A stretch of DNA of 64,000 nucleotides from Edaphobacter paludis. Lineage in GTDB: Bacteria; Acidobacteriota; Terriglobia; Terriglobales; Acidobacteriaceae. The stretch is taken from the NCBI RefSeq assembly GCF_039993895.1, contig NZ_CP121194.1, positions 2,728,001 through 2,792,000 of the forward strand. The letters are read 5' to 3'. Numbering within the stretch: position 1 is the stretch's first letter; the number at the start of each line of letters is the position of its first letter. The notes beneath the pieces are model-generated. The model did no database searches. It had not been told where the DNA came from and saw only the letters and a program-made list of their open reading frames with translations. Shown here piece after piece: positions 1 to 8,892 of the stretch. A program made the position numbers and the translations under genes.

Positions 1-286
1 GACGGCCCTGGACAAGGTGCTCGGCGACGATTTCCTCAACATCTTCCAGTCGCACAAAACCATACCAGACTGCCTCCGGATAGACGACAACAGTTGGGCC
101 GTGCTCGCACTGATCGAGGCAGCCGGACTCATTGGCGCGGACCTGGTGCTTGAGCCCGGCGTCCTTGATAGCGTCCTTGAAGGCCGATTTAAGCTTCTTA
201 CTACCCCTCGGAAGACAGCTTGGACGGGACGCGGACTCGTCGCGCTCGTTCGTGCAGATAAAGATATGGTGCTTGAATTTCGGCAC
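1..286 (-). CDS. Thioredoxin-like [2Fe-2S] ferredoxin, partial (3' end off window)
   Basis: Read on the minus strand from a GTG at 286-284, preceded by AAGGAA about seven bases upstream. About 95 codons are visible before the left edge. Cysteines fall at residues 11, 24, 56 and 60, i.e. C-x12-C-x31-C-x3-C, the ligand spacing of the Shethna-type thioredoxin-fold [2Fe-2S] ferredoxins (family knowledge). The GCLDQCEHGP stretch carrying the last two ligands and the following run of hydrophobic residues (TVVVYPEAVWYG) are typical of the family. Such proteins carry electrons or act as small iron-sulfur proteins in the cytoplasm; the partner here cannot be seen. It is divergent from the hypothetical gene that begins near 352. 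The 3' end is cut by the window. Confidence 0.8.
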   Translation of the reverse strand, partial: MPKFKHHIFICTNERDESASRPSCLPRGSKKLKSAFKDAIKDAGLKHQVRANESGCLDQCEHGPTVVVYPEAVWYGFVRLEDVEEIVAEHLVQGR

Positions 287-351
287 AGGTAGGTTCCTTC
301 TCCGTCTCTTTCAGAGGCGCGCGTGCGGTCTGCGTGGCTTTCTGAGACAAT

Positions 352-822
352 ATGAGGTTGATGCAACCTGACAATCTTATCTCGCTTAAAGACGACATGG
401 TAGCGTTCATCGCTGGCCACGGCATGCGCCGGCTGAACGCTTATGTCACGGAAGACGTACCCACGGTCCTGTTCGAAGAAGAAAATCCGGACGGTTGGAA
501 GGACTTTGTCGAACACGCGAAGGCCGCAGGCGCGCCGTTTGTGACGATGAGCGAGGTGGTGCTGGAAAAGTCTGACGTTGCGATCCTGCTGGATCAGATT
601 CGCGAACAGACATTTCCCGACGAGGCTCCGGAGCTGGATGACGCCGAGTACCTGGTCAACTATGTGGGCAAGATCGGCTATCTGCAGCTTGGGTTTGCGC
701 ACCAGGGCGTGATGTTTGTCTTTGAAGTTGCCACGGACTGGTATGACCGTTTTCAGGATCTGCTGGAGACAGTGTCTGAGCTTGGTGGCATCGTGCTCGA
801 CGACAGCGATAGCGACGAGTAG
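352..822 (+). CDS. Conserved hypothetical protein, acidic, 156 aa
   Basis: An open frame of 156 codons, with no family recognised. The protein is acidic, has no signal peptide or membrane segment, and ends in a run of Asp/Glu (DDSDSDE). The start is ambiguous: ATG at 352, or ATG at 361, which has GAGG only three bases upstream. Its stop lies five bases before the recJ start, so the two are probably co-transcribed. The length, codon use and tight spacing support a real gene. A role linked to DNA repair would be a guess from position only. Confidence 0.65.
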   Translation: MRLMQPDNLISLKDDMVAFIAGHGMRRLNAYVTEDVPTVLFEEENPDGWKDFVEHAKAAGAPFVTMSEVVLEKSDVAILLDQIREQTFPDEAPELDDAEYLVNYVGKIGYLQLGFAHQGVMFVFEVATDWYDRFQDLLETVSELGGIVLDDSDSDE

Positions 823-827
823 CCGAA

Positions 828-2639
828 ATGATTTCCGCCCAGAGTGGGCTGCGACAGGAGTGGACCATCGATTCGCATGATGCCGCGGCGGTAGCGCGGT
901 TGGCACGTGAGGTGGGATGTCCTGACGCCATTGCTACGTTACTTATGTCGCGCGGCATTGTTGACGCTGTCGCGGCCCGCACATTTTTCAATCCTTCCCT
1001 TGATGACCTGATCGATCCCCTGTTGATGCTCGGGATGCCTGAGGCCGTCGCGCGCATACAGCAGGCGGTTCGCATGGGCGAGCCGATCCTGATCTACGGC
1101 GACTACGACGTGGATGGCACAACCGCTACGGTCTTATTGAAGACGGCCATCGAACGCACCGCGACGAAGGACCACCCCGCGATAGTGACCTACCATGTGC
1201 CCCACCGGCTGCGCGAAGGGTATGGGATGCAGACTGGCGTGCTGGGTGCGGCGGCGGCGGCGGGCGTCCGGCTGGTGATCAGCGTCGACACAGGAATTCG
1301 CGCGTTTGCTGCTGCTGAAGAAGCCAAAGCCCTGGGGCTCGATCTAATCGTCACCGACCATCATCTTCCCGACGACGCCGTTGGTGTTCCCCATGCTATT
1401 GCCGTGGTGAATCCCGCACAAGACGGATGCGCCTATCCATTTAAGTCGCTCTGCGGAGCGGGGGTAGCCTTCAAACTTGCTCATGCAATTCTGTCCGCTG
1501 CTGCGGAAACTGCGGAAGAAAAGGTAAAGCTTCGACGTGGACTGATCCCCTCCTTTTTGAAGCTGGTGGCTATTGCCACAATCGCGGATTCGGTGCCGCT
1601 TGAGGGAGAAAACCGGGTCATTGCAGCATTGGGCTTGCGGGAGCTTCGAAATCCGGTTCAGCCGGGGCTGCGGGCATTGATGCAGGTGGCCCAGATACCC
1701 GCAGAACGTCCGCCTACGGCAACGGAAGTGGGCTTCCGGCTTGCGCCGCGCATCAATGCCGCAGGCCGAATGGATATTGCGAGCGATGTTGTGGAGCTGT
1801 TTTTGACACGCGACGCTGAGCGGGCCTCTGAGTTGGCGGAAAAACTCGATCGATTGAACAACGACAGGCGGGCGACTGAGGCCAGGGCACTTGAGGAAAT
1901 AGAGATTCAGCTTGCTTCTCTACAAACCGCCGACGGTGAATTTGTCGCAGAGTGCATCGTTTTGGACGACCCGGCGTGGCATCGCGGGGTGCTTGGGATT
2001 CTGGCGTCGCGCATCGTCGATCGGACTGGCCGCCCTGCTCTCGTGCTTACCCATGAGGATGGTCACGCGCACGGATCGGGGCGCTCCATCGCTGGTTTTC
2101 ACTTACTCGATGCACTGACGGCGGTTCATAGCGATGGCGAGGTCCTCTTCACCCGGTTTGGCGGACATGCCCACGCTGTCGGTTTCTCTTTGCCTTCGGA
2201 GCGGGTGGAAATTTTACGCACGCGAATGCAGAGCTATGGCGCGTCTTTATTGTGTGGATCAATGCTTGCTCCGCCGCTGAAATGCGATGTCGAAGTCTCG
2301 CTGAACGACCTGACTCCGGAGTTCTTCGACTGGCTGGTCCGGTGCGGGCCCTTCGGAATTGGCAATCGCGAGCCGGTATTTGTGACCCGCCGCGTAACCC
2401 TATCCACCGACGTGCGGCTGATCAAGGAAAAGCATGTGTGTCTTCAGGTCTGCCAGAATGGCGGCGGCGCAAAATTTAGCGCGCTGGGATGGAGTCGTGG
2501 AACGGACTGGGCAGCACGATGCTCCGGGATAGGATTGCGGCGTGGTTCGGTTGTCGACATCGCCTATCGTTTAAAGGCAAAGACCAATCCTCAGTTTCCC
2601 GGCCTCGAACTTGAATTACTGGACCTTAATTTAGGCTGA
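828..2639 (+). CDS. recJ: Single-stranded-DNA-specific 5'-3' exonuclease RecJ
   Basis: The 603-residue length is usual for RecJ. The DHH phosphoesterase core is present: D92-Y-D94-V-D96-G (motif I), V-T-D177-H178-H179 (motif III, DHH), then a DHHA1 region with GGHAHAVGFS at roughly residues 445-455, and a C-terminal OB-like domain. RecJ degrades single-stranded DNA 5' to 3' with a divalent metal ion and works in RecF-pathway recombination and mismatch repair in the cytoplasm (family knowledge). The ATG at 828 follows the upstream gene by five bases. All catalytic motifs look intact. Confidence 0.95.
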   Translation: MISAQSGLRQEWTIDSHDAAAVARLAREVGCPDAIATLLMSRGIVDAVAARTFFNPSLDDLIDPLLMLGMPEAVARIQQAVRMGEPILIYGDYDVDGTTATVLLKTAIERTATKDHPAIVTYHVPHRLREGYGMQTGVLGAAAAAGVRLVISVDTGIRAFAAAEEAKALGLDLIVTDHHLPDDAVGVPHAIAVVNPAQDGCAYPFKSLCGAGVAFKLAHAILSAAAETAEEKVKLRRGLIPSFLKLVAIATIADSVPLEGENRVIAALGLRELRNPVQPGLRALMQVAQIPAERPPTATEVGFRLAPRINAAGRMDIASDVVELFLTRDAERASELAEKLDRLNNDRRATEARALEEIEIQLASLQTADGEFVAECIVLDDPAWHRGVLGILASRIVDRTGRPALVLTHEDGHAHGSGRSIAGFHLLDALTAVHSDGEVLFTRFGGHAHAVGFSLPSERVEILRTRMQSYGASLLCGSMLAPPLKCDVEVSLNDLTPEFFDWLVRCGPFGIGNREPVFVTRRVTLSTDVRLIKEKHVCLQVCQNGGGAKFSALGWSRGTDWAARCSGIGLRRGSVVDIAYRLKAKTNPQFPGLELELLDLNLG

Positions 2640-2734
2640 ATCATTCTGCATTCAACGGCGCACCTGTCTGGATACCAAAAAAAATCTGCTTCGTTTCCAG
2701 TGCAGGAGCGTCTTATATACTGAAAATTCAAGAG

Positions 2735-3982
2735 ATGCCGACAACCGATACAAGACGCCTGAATCCCTTTATGCTGTTGGGCATCCTGCTCGGTGCTCTT
2801 GTTCTCATCGTCGTGCTCGTTCGCTCGTTCACGCGCGAAGACGTGGAGGTTCGCGCCGCAGCAGTGACCCGACAGAACCTGGTAAAGTCCGTCCCTACCA
2901 ACGGCAAAGTCGAGCCCATAAACAATTTCGCCGCTCGCGCCGAAGCTCCAGGAATCATCGAGAGCATTGATGTAAAGGTAGGGCAGAAGGTAAAGCCTGG
3001 GAGTCTGCTCCTGAGGATGGACGGCTCCGACGCCTTGGCGCGGCTGGCTACAGCCAATGCAAGCCTGCGTACAGCCCAGGCCAACCTTCACGACCTGCAG
3101 CAGGGCGGTTCTCAGGATGAGCGCATCGCATTGCAGGGCGACCTCGGACGAAGCAGAATTCAGCAACAGGAGGCAGCAAAAGATGTCGCCGCGCTGAAGC
3201 AGCTACAACAGAAAGGCGCCGCTTCGGCCAGCGAAGTTGCGTCTGCGGAACAACGCTTGCAGACTGCCGAAAGCTCCCTGCAGAACGTCCAGATGCGCAG
3301 CACGCAGCGTTACAGCGCTCCCGACCGCGCCCGCGCCGAGGCGCAACTTGCCGATGCACGGGCTGGCGTGGCTGCTGCACAAAAAGGATATGCGAACGTC
3401 AATGTCCGTTCCCCGCTGGCTGGTACTGTTTATTCCATTCCGGTTGCCCGGTACGATTTTGTTCAGGCAGGGGAAGACCTGATGGATGTTGCGGATCTCA
3501 ATAAAATTCAGATTCGCGCTTACTTCGATGAGCCTGAGATTGGCAATCTTGCCGTAGGTCAGGCGGTTCAGATTCTTTGGGAAGGAAAGCCCGACCGGGT
3601 GTGGCATGGGCATGTCAGTCGCGTTCCGACAACAGTTATCGCTTATGGCACGCGCAGCGTCGGTGAGTGCATCATCGCCGTGGATGATGCGAAGGAAGAC
3701 CTGCTGCCTAATACGAATGTGACAGTCACAGTAACGACCCAACAGCGGTTCAACGTCCTGAGTATCCCTCGCGAAGCATTGCATACCGAAGGCTCCGCGC
3801 GTGATTTCGTCTATCGCGTCGTTCACAACAAATTGGTTGTCACACCCGTCCAGGTGGGCGTAGTGAACCTCACGCGGGTAGAGATCACCGGCGGCCTGAC
3901 CGACAAGGACACCGTCGCCCTCGGTGCAACCAACAGTAATCGTGATCTCTCGAACGGGCTCGCAGTAAAAGTTGTCGAATAA
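2735..3982 (+). CDS. Efflux periplasmic adaptor (HlyD/MacA type membrane-fusion protein)
   Basis: The 415-residue protein has an N-terminal membrane anchor (about residues 13-31, PFMLLGILLGALVLIVVLV), a first lipoyl half (GIIESIDVKVGQKVKPGSLLLRMD), a long Ala/Gln-rich coiled-coil hairpin (about residues 110-210), a second lipoyl half (VRSPLAGTVYSIPV) and beta-barrel plus membrane-proximal domains. This is the layout of MacA/HlyD adaptors that bridge an inner-membrane pump and a TolC channel. It begins a three-gene run: the TPR gene starts two bases after its stop and a TolC-type gene follows. No pump gene sits beside it, which is unusual. The ribosome binding site is weak (AAGAG directly before ATG). 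Confidence 0.88.
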   Translation: MPTTDTRRLNPFMLLGILLGALVLIVVLVRSFTREDVEVRAAAVTRQNLVKSVPTNGKVEPINNFAARAEAPGIIESIDVKVGQKVKPGSLLLRMDGSDALARLATANASLRTAQANLHDLQQGGSQDERIALQGDLGRSRIQQQEAAKDVAALKQLQQKGAASASEVASAEQRLQTAESSLQNVQMRSTQRYSAPDRARAEAQLADARAGVAAAQKGYANVNVRSPLAGTVYSIPVARYDFVQAGEDLMDVADLNKIQIRAYFDEPEIGNLAVGQAVQILWEGKPDRVWHGHVSRVPTTVIAYGTRSVGECIIAVDDAKEDLLPNTNVTVTVTTQQRFNVLSIPREALHTEGSARDFVYRVVHNKLVVTPVQVGVVNLTRVEITGGLTDKDTVALGATNSNRDLSNGLAVKVVE

Positions 3983-3984
3983 TC

Positions 3985-4956
3985 ATGGCTGCAAAAACAA
4001 ACCTGATTTACATCCGGATTGCACTTTTACTTGTCCTTCTCTCCGGCGTTCGTCTGCTTGCGGATGACACCATGGCCAACGCATATCTGCAGCAGGGGCG
4101 GGTCGACGAGGCGCGTACCGCATTGCAGCAGATATTGGCCGCACAACCTGATAATGCTCATGCCCATCAGTTGCTATGCCGCGTCTACTATGCCCAGGAC
4201 ATGGCTGACCTCGCGATCCATGAATGTGAACTGGCGGCGGCGAACGATCCAGGCAACAGCAACACCCAGATGTGGCTGGGTCGCGCTTATGGGATGAAGG
4301 CATCTCACGCCAATCCTATCGTCGCTTTTGGACTCGCCCGGAAGGTTCGGTATGCCTTCGAGCGGGCGGTGGAGCTTGATCCGGGAAATGTTCAGGCCAT
4401 GAGTGATCTCGGCGAGTTTTATGTACAGGCTCCAGCGATTGTAGGCGGAGGGCTCGACAAAGCTCGTGTTCTCGCTGACCGCATGCAGCCCAGATTTTCA
4501 TCCCAGGCGCATCGCTTGCTCGCATTGATCGCTAACGAAAACAAGGACACGACGACAGCCGAAGCGGAGTTCAAAAAAGCCGTCCTCGCGGGCAGGACCG
4601 CAGCAGCGTATGTCGACCTTGGCCAGTTCTATCAACAGCAGAGCCAGCCCGCCAAAGCTCTGGAAGCGATAAAGACCGGAATCGAAGCCGATCGCCGGAA
4701 AGATGCGGTACTGGTGGACGCGGCAAGTATCCTGACCTCGATGAACCAATCTCCCCAACTCGCCGAAGATCTGCTGCGCGAATATCTGGCCTCTCCTGCA
4801 AAGTCGGACGACGCGCCCGCATTCAAGGTTCGCCTACAACTCGGCAATCTCCTGGCGCGTCAGGGCGACGCAACTTCCGCGCAGCGGGAATATGTCGCCG
4901 CCGCTACCCTCGCCTCAAACTATGCACCTGCCCGCAAATCGCTGCAGGGGTCCTGA
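3985..4956 (+). CDS. Exported TPR-repeat protein of the efflux operon
   Basis: The 323-residue protein has an N-terminal signal peptide (about residues 5-26, ending GVRLLA-DD) and then tandem tetratricopeptide repeats (for example AYLQQGRVDEARTALQQ and later repeats ending in LGN/YVDLGQFY patterns). TPR arrays mediate protein-protein contacts, and this one is predicted to be periplasmic. It lies between the adaptor (gap two bases) and the TolC-type gene (gap 16 bases), so it may assemble or stabilise the efflux complex; that role is inferred from context alone. Confidence 0.8.
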   Translation: MAAKTNLIYIRIALLLVLLSGVRLLADDTMANAYLQQGRVDEARTALQQILAAQPDNAHAHQLLCRVYYAQDMADLAIHECELAAANDPGNSNTQMWLGRAYGMKASHANPIVAFGLARKVRYAFERAVELDPGNVQAMSDLGEFYVQAPAIVGGGLDKARVLADRMQPRFSSQAHRLLALIANENKDTTTAEAEFKKAVLAGRTAAAYVDLGQFYQQQSQPAKALEAIKTGIEADRRKDAVLVDAASILTSMNQSPQLAEDLLREYLASPAKSDDAPAFKVRLQLGNLLARQGDATSAQREYVAAATLASNYAPARKSLQGS

Positions 4957-4972
4957 AGGAAAGAGCTATACC

Positions 4973-6343
4973 ATGATAGGCAGCCCATCTCGAAGGAACC
5001 TCTCAGGACGTATGACCCGTCTTCTTCGCCTCGCCATGACGTGTACTGTGTTTGCCGCTGCGGGCCTTCCGGCGATGGCGCAGATTTCCTTTACATCCGC
5101 ACTCGACCTCGCGCTCAAAAACAGTCCCAGTGTTCTGATGGCCCAGGCTAACGTAGATAAAGCCAGGGCTGCTCTTTCCCAATCGCACGATGTCTACATC
5201 CCCAGTGTCGCCGGCGGCTCGGGACTGGGTTATTCCTATGGCTTCCCTGTAGGTCAGCCCTCGGTCTTCAACTTCACCATGCAGTCGCTGGTCTTCAATT
5301 TTTCTCAAGGCGATTACATACGAGCATCGCGCTTCGCCTTGAACGCCGCCGAACTGGCCCTCAAAGACGCGCAGCAGGCAGTCACCGAAGATGTTGCAGT
5401 CACCTATGTTTCGCTCGATCGCGATTCGCAGCGGCAAAAGGCGTTGAGCGAACAGGCAGACGACGCTAACCGTCTCATCGATATCATTCAGCAGCGCCTC
5501 GACGCCGGCGAGGACACGCCCATAGATCTCACCGGTGCACAGCTTTCAGCGGCGCAGATCAAGCTGGCCAAACTCCGCTCCGACGACGAAGCAGAAAACG
5601 ATCAGGCCCACCTCGCCCGCCTGATCGGTGTCCCGGCACAAGGGCTCAGTGTTGTAAGCGGTAGCATTCCGCCGTTCACAGCGCCGCCAGTTGACGCGTC
5701 GAACACCGCCCTGCCGGGCAGTCCGGCGGTCGCCTCGGCCTATGCCACAGCCAAGGCAAAGCGCCAGATCGCCGATGGGGACGCGCATTACCTTTGGAGG
5801 CCCCAGATCGCCTTCGCTGCCCAATACAACCGCTATGCGAAGTTCAACAACTACGATCTTTACTATTCGCACTTTCAGCACAACAACTTCGGCGTCGGCG
5901 TGGAAATTACGCTGCCGATCTTCGACATGGGCCACCGCGCCAAGGCGCTCGAATCGGCCGCCGATGCCGCACATGCCGAGCACGAAGCCGACCTCGCGCG
6001 TGACCAGTTTCTCGAAGGACGCCAGAAGATGCGTCACGCCACATCCGAGCTGACTGCACAAGCCGAAGTTGCCACGCTGGACCAGCAACTCGCCCAGCAG
6101 CAACTCGATATTATGCTCGTCCAATTGAAGTCCGGGAGCGGGAATCCTTCCGCCCCGCAGATGACACCCAAGGATGAACAAAAGTCCCGAATCGCCGAGC
6201 GGGAGAAGTTTTTGACGGTGCTTGATACCAACTTCGAGATGCGCAAGGCAGAGATTAATCTGCTGCGCGAGACAGGTCAGCTCGAAGACTGGATCAAATC
6301 CGTAGCCCAGTCTCAGCCTTCCGCTACGCTGAAACCGGAGTAA
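4973..6343 (+). CDS. TolC-type outer-membrane efflux protein
   Basis: The chosen ATG at 4973 has GAAGGAAAGAG upstream (about 4955-4965) and gives a 456-residue precursor with a signal peptide (RLLRLAMTCTVFAAAGLPAMA-Q). The frame is open further upstream to 4892, but that would overlap the TPR gene by 65 bases without a good ribosome site. The mature part opens with ISFTSALDLALKNSPSV, the usual start of OEP (TolC) repeats, and has two long helical hairpin halves rich in Ala/Gln. TolC-type trimers form the outer-membrane and periplasmic exit duct for the adaptor-linked pump. It is the last gene of the operon. Confidence 0.88.
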   Translation: MIGSPSRRNLSGRMTRLLRLAMTCTVFAAAGLPAMAQISFTSALDLALKNSPSVLMAQANVDKARAALSQSHDVYIPSVAGGSGLGYSYGFPVGQPSVFNFTMQSLVFNFSQGDYIRASRFALNAAELALKDAQQAVTEDVAVTYVSLDRDSQRQKALSEQADDANRLIDIIQQRLDAGEDTPIDLTGAQLSAAQIKLAKLRSDDEAENDQAHLARLIGVPAQGLSVVSGSIPPFTAPPVDASNTALPGSPAVASAYATAKAKRQIADGDAHYLWRPQIAFAAQYNRYAKFNNYDLYYSHFQHNNFGVGVEITLPIFDMGHRAKALESAADAAHAEHEADLARDQFLEGRQKMRHATSELTAQAEVATLDQQLAQQQLDIMLVQLKSGSGNPSAPQMTPKDEQKSRIAEREKFLTVLDTNFEMRKAEINLLRETGQLEDWIKSVAQSQPSATLKPE

Positions 6344-6465
6344 ATTTCGGTGATCTTTCTATCAGGCCTTCGTCTATCTTGTTGATCCGCAAAGAGCGAA
6401 CCACCGGTGGAACCAAAGAAAATCCCTCAAACCCCTTAGCAAAATGGTAAACTTGGACTATTATC

Positions 6466-7953
6466 ATGCCCCTCAAAACACTGTTCTTGAACCCGCCCTC
6501 CTTCGAGAAGTTTGACGGTGGTGCCAGCTCTCGCTGGCCTGCCACTCGCGAGATCGAATCCTATTGGTATCCCGTATGGCTCACCTATCCGGCGGGCATG
6601 TTGGAAGGGTCCCGTCTGCTCGACGCGCCGCCGCACCATATCAAGTGGCAGGAAGTCGTCGAAATTCTGAAGGACTACGAATTCCTCGTGCTTTTCACGA
6701 GTACCATGGGTTGGGACGGCGACCAGAAGATGGCCGAGGTCATCAAGCAGACCTATCCCGCGATCAAGATCGCCTTTGTCGGCCCCCCGGTCACGACCTC
6801 GCCCGACAAGGCGCTCACTGAGTGCCCTGCTATCGACTTCATCTGCCGCCGCGAGTTCGACTTCTCTGTCGTCGAATACGCCAACGGCAAGCCGCTCAAT
6901 GAGATCCTCGGCGTCAGCTACAAGGACAAAGAGACCGGCAAGATCCTCCACAATCCCGACCGCCCTCAGGTCACGCCCGAACAGCTCGATGAGATGCCCT
7001 GGGCAACGGAGATCTATCACCGCGACCTCGACGTCACCAAGTACAACGTTCCCTTCCTTCTTCACCCGTACGTCGCACTCTATTCCACCCGCGGCTGCCC
7101 GGCGCAGTGCACCTTCTGCCTCTGGCCCCAGACTCTCAGCGGCCACGCATGGCGCAAGCGGTCGACCGACGATGTAGCGGCGGAGATGAAGCAGGCCAAG
7201 GAACTCTTCCCCCACGTCAAAGAGTTCTTCTTCGATGACGACACCTTCAACATTCAGAAGGCGCGCACCATCGAACTCTGCGAGAAGCTGAAGCCACTCG
7301 GCATCACCTGGTCCTGCACCTCCCGCGTTACGACGGACTTCGACACCCTCAAGGCCATGAAGGAAGCCGGCTGCCGCCTTCTGATCGTGGGCTATGAGTC
7401 AGGCGATCCGCAGATCCTCAAGAACATTAAGAAGGGCGCGACTGTCGAACGCGCGCTCGATTTCACCCGCGACTGCCACAAACTCGGCCTCGTCATCCAC
7501 GGAGACTTCATCCTGGGCCTGCCCGGCGAGACGAAAGAGTCGATTCGCAACACCATCGAATTCGCCAAGCAGCTCGATTGCGAGACCATCCAGGTCTCCA
7601 TCGCCCACGCCTTCCCAGGCACGGAGTTCTTCGACTTTGCCAAGGAGAAGGGCTTCATCACCAACGAAGCCATGTCCGACGATGGCGGCCACCAGATGGC
7701 GCATATCGAGTATCCCGGACTGCCCGTCGAGTACGTCATGGAGATGGTGCACAAGTTCTACGACGAATACTTCTTCCGTCCCAAGGCAGCGTTCCGTGTC
7801 GTATGGCAGGCTATCGTTCACCGCGACGTACCCCGACTCTACACGGAAGCAAGATCGTTCATGAAGCTCCGCTCGCAGCGCAACAAGGCCGCACTCAAGA
7901 TGAAGGAAGCCAACGCCGCCAAGGCGCAGGAATCAGTCAGCATGAACGCGTAA
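6466..7953 (+). CDS. hpnJ: Hopanoid radical SAM protein HpnJ (BHT cyclitol ether synthase family)
   Basis: The 495-residue protein has an N-terminal B12-binding-like region (about residues 1-150, including the opening TLFLNPPSFEKFDGG and WPATREIESYWYPVWLTYP, which I recognise as HpnJ) and a radical SAM domain with the cluster motif C211-PAQ-C215-TF-C218. HpnJ converts a glucosamine-linked bacteriohopanetetrol to the cyclitol ether (family knowledge). The rest of the hopanoid genes are not in this window, although a GT2 enzyme remotely like hopene-associated transferases lies at 49.4 kb. A strong terminator follows at 7970. Start ATG 6466; the ribosome site is weak. Confidence 0.87.
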   Translation: MPLKTLFLNPPSFEKFDGGASSRWPATREIESYWYPVWLTYPAGMLEGSRLLDAPPHHIKWQEVVEILKDYEFLVLFTSTMGWDGDQKMAEVIKQTYPAIKIAFVGPPVTTSPDKALTECPAIDFICRREFDFSVVEYANGKPLNEILGVSYKDKETGKILHNPDRPQVTPEQLDEMPWATEIYHRDLDVTKYNVPFLLHPYVALYSTRGCPAQCTFCLWPQTLSGHAWRKRSTDDVAAEMKQAKELFPHVKEFFFDDDTFNIQKARTIELCEKLKPLGITWSCTSRVTTDFDTLKAMKEAGCRLLIVGYESGDPQILKNIKKGATVERALDFTRDCHKLGLVIHGDFILGLPGETKESIRNTIEFAKQLDCETIQVSIAHAFPGTEFFDFAKEKGFITNEAMSDDGGHQMAHIEYPGLPVEYVMEMVHKFYDEYFFRPKAAFRVVWQAIVHRDVPRLYTEARSFMKLRSQRNKAALKMKEANAAKAQESVSMNA

Positions 7954-7969
7954 TTAATCTTCATCTCAG

Positions 7970-8002
7970 GCGGTCAGCATTTCTGATGCTGGCCGCTTTT
8001 TT
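7970..8002 (+). terminator. Rho-independent terminator after hpnJ
   Basis: GCGGTCAGCAT (7970-7980) pairs with ATGCTGGCCGC (7986-7996) with one G-T wobble, a five-base loop, then six T at 7997-8002. It lies 16 bases after the hpnJ stop and separates that gene from the transporter pair. Confidence 0.9.
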
Positions 8003-8056
8003 CTGGAGCGACTACGCTCAATCAGTCCCTCCATCTTGGGTTCACTCTCTAGATTA

Positions 8057-8497
8057 ATGAAGCACACCCTCACCCCGCGGCGTTATCTCATCCTGCTCGC
8101 CGTCATGCTCACCGCATCGGTCGGCGACACGCTGCTGTCGCGCGGCATGTCCCAGGTTGGCCCTGTCGACCTGCATCACCTCGGCCTCCTGCTGCACGCC
8201 CTCACTAACATCAATGTCATCGCCGGCATCCTTCTTCTCATCGGATTCTTCGCCAGCTACACAACGTCGCTCTCCTGGGCCGACCTCACCTTCGTCATGC
8301 CCGCCACCGCCTTCGGCTACGTTGTCATTGCGCTCCTCAGTCGCTTCTGGCTGCACGAGTATCTAAGCCCATACCGCTGGTCGGGCATCGTCCTCATCGT
8401 CTGCGCCGTCGGGTTTGTTGCCAACGGCCCCTCGCGCACTGAGCACCCCTCCGACCATCCAGAGCTCGATCTCATGGACAGCGGAGTCGGCCGATGA
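8057..8497 (+). CDS. Small DMT-superfamily (EamA/SMR-like) transporter, first half
   Basis: The 146-residue protein has about four to five hydrophobic segments (from RYLILLAVMLTASVGDTLLS through YVVIALLSRFWL and GIVLIVCAVGFVA) and the layout of a half-size EamA/SMR protein, with a short polar tail. The start is taken as ATG 8057; a TTG at 8036 is also in frame. It overlaps the next gene by four bases (ATGA), a sign of translational coupling. Paired small DMT proteins can act as heterodimers, as ArnE/ArnF do for undecaprenyl-linked aminoarabinose (family knowledge). The substrate is unknown; the position after hpnJ suggests a lipid or sugar-lipid, but the terminator before it weakens that link. 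Confidence 0.75.
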   Translation: MKHTLTPRRYLILLAVMLTASVGDTLLSRGMSQVGPVDLHHLGLLLHALTNINVIAGILLLIGFFASYTTSLSWADLTFVMPATAFGYVVIALLSRFWLHEYLSPYRWSGIVLIVCAVGFVANGPSRTEHPSDHPELDLMDSGVGR

Positions 8498-8892
8498 CCT
8501 CTGCTCACGTCTTCCACCAGTGGTCCGCCATCCTCTTTGTCGTTGTCCTTGCCATCACGGGTGAGTGCCTCATCGCCGCCGGCATGCGCCGCCTCGGCGA
8601 CCTCGACCGCCTCCGCACCCGCCCCGGTCTTCTTGGCTACCTCGGCCCTGTGCGCGCCGTCCTCTCCAGCCCGCTCTTCCTCGCCGGAGCCCTCTGCATG
8701 GCCCTCAACTTCTTCGCCATGCTCTACACCCTCTCCATCGTCGAGCTCTCCCTCGCCGCTCCCGCCATAGCCTCCCTCACCTACATTGGCAACACCGTCG
8801 CCGCAAAGCTTTTCCTGCACGAAAACGTAGACCGGCGCCGCTGGCTCGCAGCCCTCTTCGTCTGTGCCGGGGTCGTTCTACTGTCGAAATAG
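8494..8892 (+). CDS. Small DMT-superfamily (EamA/SMR-like) transporter, second half
   Basis: The 132-residue protein has about four hydrophobic segments (WSAILFVVVLAITGECLIAAG, LFLAGALCMALNFFAMLYTL, PAIASLTYIGNTVAAKLFL, WLAALFVCAGVVLLS) and the small-transporter signature of a helix-helix motif followed by a conserved charged loop (LHENVDRRRW). It begins within the stop of the preceding transporter gene and almost certainly forms a pair with it. The two are related in plan but clearly different in sequence, as in heterodimeric SMR systems. It ends 47 bases from the convergent uracil-DNA glycosylase gene. Confidence 0.75.
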   Translation: MTSAHVFHQWSAILFVVVLAITGECLIAAGMRRLGDLDRLRTRPGLLGYLGPVRAVLSSPLFLAGALCMALNFFAMLYTLSIVELSLAAPAIASLTYIGNTVAAKLFLHENVDRRRWLAALFVCAGVVLLSK

